Positions 1 through 4,627 of a DNA stretch of 5,237 nucleotides are shown here, in pieces; position 1 is the stretch's first letter, and each line of letters opens with the position of its first letter. The position numbers were made by a program, and so were the translations under genes. The notes beneath the pieces were generated by a model. The model had not been told where the DNA came from. It was given only the letters and a program-made list of their open reading frames with translations, and searched no databases. Origin of the DNA: Bacteroidota bacterium. Lineage in GTDB: Bacteria; Bacteroidota; Bacteroidia; Chitinophagales; Chitinophagaceae. The DNA is taken from contig JAFDXS010000207.1 in assembly GCA_018267795.1 (NCBI GenBank), positions 1 to 5,237 of the forward strand, written 5' to 3'.

Positions 1-1236
1 CAGGTGAAAAATAATGCTATGCCTGTCCGTCATTTCCAGCACCAATATCGCCGAAGTAAAAGGAGAGCGCGTAACCCCCGTCAGGAAGCCCACCATGCCT
101 GCCAGCATCAGCACATTTGCATTAGCGGCGGAAAACCTCATTATTTCTGCTACTAGCGCGCCTATTGTTGCGCCCGCCCCAAGCGAAGGTGCAAATATAC
201 CTCCAGCCGAGCCCGTAGTAAACGTTACTATTGGCCCCAACACTCTGAAGAAAGGCAATCCCCAGCCTACATTTTTATCATTTGTAAAAAGCACGCGCGC
301 CATCTCGCCCTTGCCGGAACCTAAGACACCCATGTTAAAAAAGTAAGCTACTGAAGCTATCACCAATGCACCCACCAGTACATAGGCCAGTTGAAATTTC
401 TCTTGTTTCAGTCCTCGCTTCCACTTTAATATGCGCAGAATTATTACGCTCATCAGGCTGCCCATAAAGCCGGTCACACAGGCCACTATTATCACAAAAA
501 AGATCAGGTAGTTCGATATATTACTTACATCAGGGTAGCCCAGGTACAGGTATGGCCCCAATAAGCCCTGGGCCGTAAGCCCCGCTACTATCACGGCGGT
601 AAACAATGCTGTTTTAAAATAGCTGATATGCGTTTTTGCCAGTTCCTCCACCGCAAACACAATACCACCTAACGGCGTATTAAAGGCAGCAGCTAAGCCT
701 GCAGCAGCGCCCGTCATTATCATGTTTCGCTTAGATATCTTAGGCCAGGACTTCGGCAGCAATTGGTTTACTTTCCTGAAGATGCTGCCTGCTATCTGCA
801 CCGTAGGCCCTTCACGCCCTATAGCCCCGCCGCCCAATATCATAAGTATGCTTGACAGCACCTTTACAAGTATAGTCTTCAGGCTCAGGAATTTATCTAC
901 CAGGTAGTTATATCTCGGGTTTGCCAGCTCTATTGCAGCCATCACCTGCGGTATGCCGCTGCCTCCTGCCTTATTATCAAATCGCCGCACCAGCCACCAT
1001 GCTAATACAAAGCACACTGGGGTTATTATAAACAGCAGCCATTCACGCCCATGAACAAAATGTAAAGTATAGGATTCAGACCACGCGAACAGTTTTGCAT
1101 AAAATACCGCCGCAAGGCCTGTAATAAGAGAAGCGATCCAGAAAGGTAAGGCCTGTAGCAAATTTTGTCTTACTCGTTCACTATATATATTGCCCGTTAT
1201 AAGTTTATACCACTTATCGTAGCTCTTATTTGCCAT
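1..1236 (-). CDS. ClC-family chloride/proton antiporter, 3' end cut off by window edge
   Basis: This integral membrane protein probably exchanges Cl- for H+ across the cytoplasmic membrane. The 412 visible residues contain the ClC signatures in order. GSGIP (92-96) is the anion-binding Ser loop, and Ser in its second position favours chloride over the Pro of nitrate exchangers. GREGP (140-144) holds the gating glutamate E142. The PLGGIVFAVEEL segment has E198, matching the internal proton glutamate E203 of E. coli ClcA. GGIFAP (345-350) supplies the anion-coordinating Phe, followed by SLGAGA, and SPFTSAILVLEMTD (391-404) follows that. Having both glutamates points to an antiporter rather than a passive channel. 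The start is firm: an in-frame TAA lies two codons upstream of the ATG at 1236, and no Shine-Dalgarno is visible. The last helix with the second anion-binding Tyr, and any C-terminal CBS or TrkA-C domain, lie outside the window. No frameshift is seen. The family call is secure; substrate and coupling are inferred from motifs. Confidence 0.95.
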   Translation of the reverse strand, partial: MANKSYDKWYKLITGNIYSERVRQNLLQALPFWIASLITGLAAVFYAKLFAWSESYTLHFVHGREWLLFIITPVCFVLAWWLVRRFDNKAGGSGIPQVMAAIELANPRYNYLVDKFLSLKTILVKVLSSILMILGGGAIGREGPTVQIAGSIFRKVNQLLPKSWPKISKRNMIMTGAAAGLAAAFNTPLGGIVFAVEELAKTHISYFKTALFTAVIVAGLTAQGLLGPYLYLGYPDVSNISNYLIFFVIIVACVTGFMGSLMSVIILRILKWKRGLKQEKFQLAYVLVGALVIASVAYFFNMGVLGSGKGEMARVLFTNDKNVGWGLPFFRVLGPIVTFTTGSAGGIFAPSLGAGATIGALVAEIMRFSAANANVLMLAGMVGFLTGVTRSPFTSAILVLEMTDRHSIIFHL

Positions 1237-1262
1237 TGCTTAAGTTTAGGAAAACAACCGCT

Positions 1263-1296
1263 CAAATATTTATTTGAATGGCTTAGGATATGCAAA
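1263..1296 (-). promoter_or_regulatory. Possible Bacteroidota-type promoter for the ClC gene
   Basis: On the minus strand a TTTG (1293-1296) is followed 22 nt later by AATATTTG (1263-1270). This is one mismatch from the Bacteroidota -33/-7 pattern TTG-N19-23-TAnnTTTG. The -7 element ends about 26 nt before the start codon. It lies inside an AT-rich inverted repeat (TCAAATA, tt, TATTTGA; 1262-1277), which could be an operator but could easily arise by chance in AT-rich DNA. The match is weak and untested. Confidence 0.25.
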
Positions 1297-1425
1297 TATC
1301 AATACAAATCTTTGGTTTCACCACAACCTTTTGCAGTGAAGCAGTATATAATCGAACAATAACTATAATACATTGACACTCAAAACCAATGCATATAGCC
1401 CCTAAAAAGGTAATCCTATCAATAA

Positions 1426-1680
1426 TTATAAAATAATGGAAGGCATAGAATCCGGCACATCCTCTACCCTCTTGCCAAGATCTGTTAGTGAGATGAACCC
1501 ACGCTCATTTAGCGAAAAATCAATTAGGTTCATATTTTTCAATATCTGTAGATACACCTCCAGCGGATTATTAGCTATATGCAGTTCATCTTTTATTCCC
1601 TCTATTGCTTCACTGCCTGCATTACTGCTCACGCCGGAGCAATACTTTTTAATAGTATTAAATACTTCATTAAGTTGCAT
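1426..1680 (-). CDS. Small winged-helix-like protein of unknown function
   Basis: This 84-residue soluble protein is not recognised as a named family. It has no signal peptide or membrane segment. The first half looks helical (LNEVFNTIKKYC, then EAIEGIKDELHI). The second half resembles the recognition helix and wing of a winged-helix domain: EVYLQILKNMNLIDFSLNE, then GFISLTDLGKRVED, where the LTDLGK end of the wing resembles many small DNA-binding proteins. That likeness is by eye only. The ATG at 1680 is the only plausible start, since a TGA lies 12 codons upstream with no other Met between. There is no Shine-Dalgarno. It is 189 nt upstream of the ClC gene on the same strand and 138 nt downstream of the lipoprotein gene, so it may have its own promoter; a 17-bp palindrome lies 80 nt upstream. 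An overlapping opposite-strand frame (1436-1687) is less protein-like. Coding is likely, function open. Confidence 0.65.
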   Translation of the reverse strand: MQLNEVFNTIKKYCSGVSSNAGSEAIEGIKDELHIANNPLEVYLQILKNMNLIDFSLNERGFISLTDLGKRVEDVPDSMPSIIL

Positions 1681-1759
1681 AGAATAGTGACTTTTAAAGG
1701 GTATATTTCTCTCTCAGATAAGGACTTATAATTCAATTACAATATTAGCCCTTGTTCAT

Positions 1760-1776
1760 ATTCTACATTGTAGAAT
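1760..1776. promoter_or_regulatory. 17-bp perfect palindrome, operator-like
   Basis: ATTCTACA and TGTAGAAT form a perfect 8-bp inverted repeat around a single T. It lies between the lipoprotein gene (stop at 1819) and the small winged-helix-like gene (start at 1680). A -7-like TAATATTG (1740-1747, minus strand) sits 12 nt downstream of it, so the palindrome would occupy the -33 region of that gene. No T-tract follows it in the minus-strand direction, so a terminator role is less likely. The TACA/TGTA core recalls BlaI/CopY-type operators, but the spacing is one base instead of two. Confidence 0.4.
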
Positions 1777-1818
1777 TTATTCGCTGCTGTACTAAAATCC
1801 CCCTTTCCACGACAGAAC

Positions 1819-2682
1819 CTACCTGTTGTATTTCCCATACATTACATCTTTCCATGCCTTAGGCACATACTTATATACGCTCTCTGGCCTTGTATAAGTA
1901 CTTCTATAAGCAGCGAATGGTTTATCATATCGTATCTCACATAGACTGTCCGGATCTTTGCTGTCAAGACAGCAGGCTATGTTTACGAAATACAGTTTCT
2001 TTAGTTCATATCCCTTAAAAGCATATTCACTTATCAGCATACAGTTATCAGCACATCCGCAGGTGGAGTACGAGAGTATATGCCCCGTCAGGCTGTCCTG
2101 CTCAGGATTTACTATCTCCGAAAAGCTGTCTAAGGCGTATAGCCTGTCCCCCTTTCTATCCATCAGCCATAGATCAGTAGTCTCATTTATTTCTGTCGCA
2201 CGTCCATGCAACAGTGATATATCTTTTACGCCATCTCTATTCCAATCCCTATAATCAGGAAAAGCAGATGCAGGAGTTCCATCAATGCTCGTATCCTCAA
2301 ATATCTTTTTCCACCCTCTCGGTCCTTTTAAGTAAACGGTCAACCCAGCACCGGCACCATCGCTGTAAAAAACAACTGCATGATATTGTCGCTTATTAAA
2401 CAAGTGCCCCGCCTCCACGCTATAGGGTGGATATTCAGTTGGCCCCCAGTACATACCGTAAGTATAGTCTGTCGTATCAAATACATTTTTCGTCTTATTC
2501 CTTTCAAAATAATCGAACAACCTTTGCCTCAGCATCCTGATATTCGGTTCATCAATATCCTTCTTAGCAGTATCCACACGCACCGAAGAACTATTGGCAT
2601 TTGCTCCTCTACCATTCTGTACTACATTATTACAGGAGATAAGAGCTAACAAAAGCAGTTGAAGCACCTGGCTATTTTTCAT
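1819..2682 (-). CDS. Predicted lipoprotein with DxNxDG calcium-loop-like motif and Cys-rich C-terminus
   Basis: This is a predicted exported, membrane-anchored lipoprotein of 287 residues with unknown role. The start at 2682 is preferred over an ATG five codons upstream (2697) because it gives a compact signal peptide: MKNS, a Leu-rich core, then lipobox LISC with the acylated Cys at residue 17. An in-frame TAA lies three codons beyond 2697. A polar Asn/Ser-rich linker follows. The body has a single DWNRDGVKDI segment (about 146-155), matching the DxNxDGxxD calcium-binding loop seen in FG-GAP/EF-hand-like and XAC2610-like proteins. The last 80 residues hold six cysteines (CGCADNC at 208-214, CC at 237-238, C248), which suggests disulfides outside the cytoplasm. 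No catalytic motif is recognised, and no Bacteroidota surface-export signal (K-acidic after the Cys) is seen, so a periplasm-facing location is guessed. The pyrophosphatase gene lies 101 nt upstream on the same strand. Confidence 0.8.
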   Translation of the reverse strand: MKNSQVLQLLLLALISCNNVVQNGRGANANSSSVRVDTAKKDIDEPNIRMLRQRLFDYFERNKTKNVFDTTDYTYGMYWGPTEYPPYSVEAGHLFNKRQYHAVVFYSDGAGAGLTVYLKGPRGWKKIFEDTSIDGTPASAFPDYRDWNRDGVKDISLLHGRATEINETTDLWLMDRKGDRLYALDSFSEIVNPEQDSLTGHILSYSTCGCADNCMLISEYAFKGYELKKLYFVNIACCLDSKDPDSLCEIRYDKPFAAYRSTYTRPESVYKYVPKAWKDVMYGKYNR

Positions 2683-2783
2683 AAATGCAGATGGCAATAA
2701 GATTTACCATTATCTCTTTGCATCAAACCACATGCCACTCTGCGCCCAATGATATGATACACACATTGTTGTTGTATTTATAG

Positions 2784-3305
2784 CTACACTTTATGCTTTT
2801 TTATCACCTTCATTGCTTCTTCGGTCTCTCCCCATTTTATAGGCTCAAATTTTTTTCCCTCATGTTTGTTATAGTCTATAAAGAAGTTTTCTATCTCCTC
2901 TATCATGTGTTTATTTATATCTTTTATCTTTTTTAGGTCGGCATATAATATGGAGCAATCAGTTACTGCCACCAATCTGTCATTGCGTTCTTCTTTTCCA
3001 CCCTTTTCTTTTTGTATCGCTTTCAGCACGCCCAGCAGCCGGCACTGCACCAGGCAACCGGGAAATGCATGTTGGTCCATTATCACCAGCACATCTACCG
3101 GGTCCCCATCTTCAGCTTTTGTATTGGGTATAAAGCCAAAATCAAATGGGAACATGGTTCCCATAGGCAATGTCTTCTTCAACCTGAAGATGCCCAGCTT
3201 CGTATCGTAGTCAAATTTATTTTGGCTTTCCTTAGGTGTTTCTATTATCACATTTATCAGTCCATCCTCTACCGGTTTTATCTTTTTTACTTTCATAGCC
3301 TCCAT
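2784..3305 (-). CDS. ppa: Inorganic pyrophosphatase (family I)
   Basis: This cytoplasmic Mg-dependent enzyme hydrolyses pyrophosphate to two phosphates, pulling biosynthetic reactions forward. Its 173 residues match the usual bacterial family I length. Visible active-site features are E22 (in IETP), K30 and D32 (in KFDYD), the metal-binding signature DGDPVDVLV with D66, D68 and D71, and Y145 near the C-terminus. It belongs to the variant subgroup with FPFDFGFIP (52-60) in place of the E. coli YPCNYGYI segment, and ERNDRLVAV (106-114) in place of EDAKLVAV. Active-site Tyr residues are therefore Phe, and an active-site Lys is Arg. As I recall, this variant is common and believed active. A TGA directly precedes the ATG at 3305. 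Met4 (3296) is an alternative start; a GGAGG lies just before it but is probably too close to serve. The gene is divergent from the membrane-protein gene at 3416 across 110 nt. Confidence 0.95.
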   Translation of the reverse strand: MEAMKVKKIKPVEDGLINVIIETPKESQNKFDYDTKLGIFRLKKTLPMGTMFPFDFGFIPNTKAEDGDPVDVLVIMDQHAFPGCLVQCRLLGVLKAIQKEKGGKEERNDRLVAVTDCSILYADLKKIKDINKHMIEEIENFFIDYNKHEGKKFEPIKWGETEEAMKVIKKHKV

Positions 3306-3415
3306 TCATTTTATGCTTTTTAAACCATAAAATACTATGCCTTTGCACCTTACAATGAGCTCCGCTAATGGCACGGTATTGTCCATTTTCTTAACAGCAA
3401 TAAACACTTCAGGAT

Positions 3416-3877
3416 ATGAAAAATTTCTTTCGTTATATGGCGGGCAGCGCAGCAAGATGGGTAAGAGGTATAATAGGTTTTGCGCTCCTTGGCTGGGGAT
3501 ATACTAATCCCTTGAACCTCATTCTTATCGCTATAGGTACCCTTATTCTTTTAGCAGCTATTTTCAATATTTCCATACTTGCTCCGCTATTCGGCTATTC
3601 TATGCTCGGCAATAAGATAGTGGCGAAACATGGGGAAATAAACGGCCTTCCCGGCGAAGACCTCACAGGCAAAAATCCTGTTAGTAAAAAGAACATCACA
3701 GATAGCGGTGCCGATCATGATAAGGAAGAGCGCGATTACGCACATCATGCTACTACCAAAGGCGGCTCCAACTACGGACAAGGTTCTTCTCAACTCGGCG
3801 GCGAAGCCTACCGCCAGGGCAGCACTAAAACAGAAGGCAGCAGCTATAATAACGAACAAGGATTTACTGCAAAGTAA
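3416..3877 (+). CDS. Small DUF2892/YgaP-TM-like membrane protein with repetitive hydrophilic tail
   Basis: This 153-residue protein has two parts. Residues 12-62 resemble the two-helix transmembrane domain of the DUF2892 family (as in the membrane part of YgaP): RWVRGIIGFALLGWG, a short turn with NPL, a hydrophobic LNLILIAIGTLILLAAIF, then ISILAPLFGYSMLG in place of the usual CPLY-LLG ending. The Cys usual there is absent. Residues 63-153 are polar and probably disordered, with a charged stretch (DHDKEERDYAHH) and a Gly/Ser/Tyr/Gln-rich end made of three 12-residue repeats. DUF2892 proteins are usually about 60-70 residues, so the tail more than doubles the length. Function is unknown; a role at the inner membrane is inferred. 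An in-frame TAA lies five codons upstream of the ATG, so the start is sound. Only a very close AGGA precedes it. The gene is divergent from ppa and convergent with the cupredoxin gene. Confidence 0.85.
   Translation: MKNFFRYMAGSAARWVRGIIGFALLGWGYTNPLNLILIAIGTLILLAAIFNISILAPLFGYSMLGNKIVAKHGEINGLPGEDLTGKNPVSKKNITDSGADHDKEERDYAHHATTKGGSNYGQGSSQLGGEAYRQGSTKTEGSSYNNEQGFTAK
3761..3868 (+). repeat. Three 36-bp (12-residue) tandem repeats inside the membrane-protein gene
   Basis: The end of the coding sequence divides without gaps into three 12-residue units: GGSNYGQGSSQL (116-127), GGEAYRQGSTKT (128-139) and EGSSYNNEQGFT (140-151). Gly at unit position 2 and Tyr at position 5 are invariant; Gln-Gly-Ser follows in units 1 and 2. 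The DNA copies have diverged strongly, so selection appears to act on the protein pattern, or the duplication is old. The period was read by eye. Confidence 0.6.
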
Positions 3878-3885
3878 GTCGCACC

Positions 3886-3928
3886 AAAAAAGCAACAGCC
3901 CATGATGTTCATGGGCTGTTAACGCTTT
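3886..3928. terminator. Bidirectional intrinsic terminator between convergent genes
   Basis: A perfect 12-bp stem (AACAGCCCATGA at 3894-3905, TCATGGGCTGTT at 3909-3920) encloses a TGT loop. On the minus strand it is followed by GC and six T (complement of 3886-3891), a canonical terminator for the cupredoxin gene that ends 25 nt earlier. On the plus strand it begins 17 nt after the membrane-protein stop and is followed by a CT-rich GCTTTCTCTT. AAAGC (3889-3893) can also pair with GCTTT (3924-3928), extending the stem past a 3-nt bulge. It probably serves both genes. Confidence 0.9.
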
Positions 3929-3944
3929 CTCTTACAACCAACTA

Positions 3945-4283
3945 TTAGTTTACGATCACTGTACCTGTCATACTTGGGTGTATGGTACAGGTATATGGAT
4001 AAGTACCTTTAGTACTGAAGGTAAATGAATATGTCTTGCCCGCTGCCAGGTTGCCGCTGTTAAAGGCGCTCCCGGTGCTGGTTACCGTATGCGTCATACT
4101 GTCGTTATTAGTCCATGTCACAGTGCCGCCAGCGGCTATGGTTACAGATGCAGGGCTAAACTGCATGTCCTTAATGTTCACAGTAGCTGTTGATGGACTG
4201 CTGCTACTGCTGCTCTTACTGCATGACATAAAGCCCATCGAGATGAGTACAAGGATAATTGTACTTAGAAAAACCTGTTTCAT
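3945..4283 (-). CDS. Amicyanin/plastocyanin-like blue copper lipoprotein
   Basis: This predicted membrane-anchored type 1 copper protein probably passes single electrons between redox partners outside the cytoplasm. Of 112 residues, the first 21 form a lipoprotein signal (MKQ, a hydrophobic core, then lipobox FMSC with Cys21), followed by a short linker containing six consecutive Ser. The cupredoxin fold covers about 33-112: NIKDMQFSPASVTIAAGGTV, then TWTNNDSMTHTV with copper ligand H65, then YPYTC-TIHPSMTG with C99, H102 and M105. The C-x2-H-x2-M spacing and CTxHPxM sequence match amicyanin. All four ligands are present, so it should bind copper. The ATG at 4283 gives a proper signal peptide; an in-frame TAG lies 10 codons upstream with no other Met between, and there is no Shine-Dalgarno. 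Its partner is unknown: no oxidase or dehydrogenase gene is in view. It is convergent with the membrane-protein gene and divergent from the iron-transporter gene. Confidence 0.93.
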   Translation of the reverse strand: MKQVFLSTIILVLISMGFMSCSKSSSSSSPSTATVNIKDMQFSPASVTIAAGGTVTWTNNDSMTHTVTSTGSAFNSGNLAAGKTYSFTFSTKGTYPYTCTIHPSMTGTVIVN

Positions 4284-4363
4284 ATGTAATGGTATTTCGT
4301 GGTGAAAAATCTATTATCACTGCTAAGCTACGCCAGATGCTGCTGTCGCACATTTTTTACACA

Positions 4364-4399
4364 ACGAACAGGGAATATGCCCCGACGAACGGGGATTAT
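4364..4399. repeat. 15-bp direct repeat with 21-bp period upstream of the cupredoxin gene
   Basis: ACGAACAGGGAATAT (4364-4378) and ACGAACGGGGATTAT (4385-4399) agree at 13 of 15 positions and are 21 bp apart start to start, two turns of the helix. The repeats lie 80-116 bp upstream of the cupredoxin start codon, a common position for paired activator sites. The second copy also forms part of a CCCCG/CGGGG inverted repeat (4380-4394). The binding protein is unknown. Confidence 0.4.
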
Positions 4400-4435
4400 A
4401 CTATTTAAGTGTCTGCAACAAGCTTTTCCATCACC

Positions 4436-4455
4436 TTAATGCCATCTGGCATTAA
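4436..4455. promoter_or_regulatory. 20-bp palindrome, operator-like, in the divergent region
   Basis: TTAATGCCA and TGGCATTAA form perfect 9-bp arms around a TC centre. There is no T-tract on either side, so it looks more like a dimer-binding operator than a terminator. It is 152 bp upstream of the cupredoxin start and 172 bp upstream of the TTG start of the iron-transporter gene. It does not match a Fur or DtxR consensus I know. Confidence 0.45.
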
Positions 4456-4469
4456 CATAGCCTTTAGTC

Positions 4470-4486
4470 ATTGAACACCATTCAAT
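4470..4486. promoter_or_regulatory. Second inverted repeat in the divergent region
   Basis: ATTGAA and TTCAAT are perfect 6-bp arms separated by CACCA, 14 bp to the right of the 20-bp palindrome. It could be a second regulator site or a short hairpin in the leader of the iron-transporter transcript. Arms this short occur by chance, so it is listed mainly because of its neighbour. Confidence 0.25.
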
Positions 4487-4627
4487 TAGCTTAAATGCTA
4501 CCATCAAGCTTTTTTTTATATGCCCCTTCTACAATCACCAATATCGCTGATAAAGATCATTTTAAATCGAACGACTGCTTACGACATTGCATTTAGTTTT
4601 TTAATTGCTCTCCAAAAAACAACTCAT

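Larger units (their letters stand above)
4284..4627. other. 344-nt divergent intergenic region between copper and iron genes
   Basis: This region holds the promoters of the cupredoxin gene (leftward) and of the rubrerythrin-VIT1 gene (rightward). It contains a 15-bp direct repeat, two inverted repeats (annotated separately) and an AGCTT...AAGCT pair followed by eight T (4488-4517). A TAGATTTT (4306-4313, minus strand) and a TAGTTTTT (4594-4601, plus strand) each miss the Bacteroidota -7 consensus TAnnTTTG by one base, but neither has a clear TTG at -33. No tRNA or other structured RNA was recognised. An open frame in phase with the downstream gene extends back to an ATG at 4520. Confidence 0.6.

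Noticed and set aside
14..907. Plus-strand open frames at 14-346 and 722-907
   Set aside because: They lie wholly inside the minus-strand ClC gene, which shows clear family motifs; the plus-strand translations have no recognisable domain.
1436..1687. Plus-strand 83-residue open frame opposite the small winged-helix-like gene
   Set aside because: Its translation is rich in Ser and Ile without a clear fold pattern, and the minus-strand frame has a better helix-strand alternation. Not fully excluded.
1765..1772. BlaI/CopY-type operator within the 1760-1776 palindrome
   Set aside because: Those operators have TACA and TGTA separated by two bases; here the spacer is one base, and no BlaI/CopY gene is in view.
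1958..3323. Plus-strand open frames over the lipoprotein and pyrophosphatase genes
   Set aside because: The opposite strand encodes a signal-peptide lipoprotein and a clear pyrophosphatase, so these are shadows.
3587..3905. Minus- and plus-strand frames overlapping the DUF2892-like gene tail (3587-3895 minus, 3708-3905 plus)
   Set aside because: The repeat structure, start context and stop before the terminator support the plus-strand frame 3416-3877; the others run into the terminator hairpin.
4036..4305. Plus-strand open frame opposite the cupredoxin gene
   Set aside because: The minus strand has a lipobox and all four copper ligands; the Leu run here is only the complement of the poly-Ser linker.
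4396..4424. E. coli-like TATAAT with a TTG upstream on the minus strand
   Set aside because: Spacing to the nearest TTG is 12 or 15 nt, too short for a sigma-70 promoter, and Bacteroidota use a different -7 consensus.
4488..4517. Terminator-like AGCTT...AAGCT followed by eight T
   Set aside because: The stem is only 5 bp with a 13-nt loop and no plus-strand gene precedes it. An attenuator in the leader of the iron-transporter gene is possible but unsupported.
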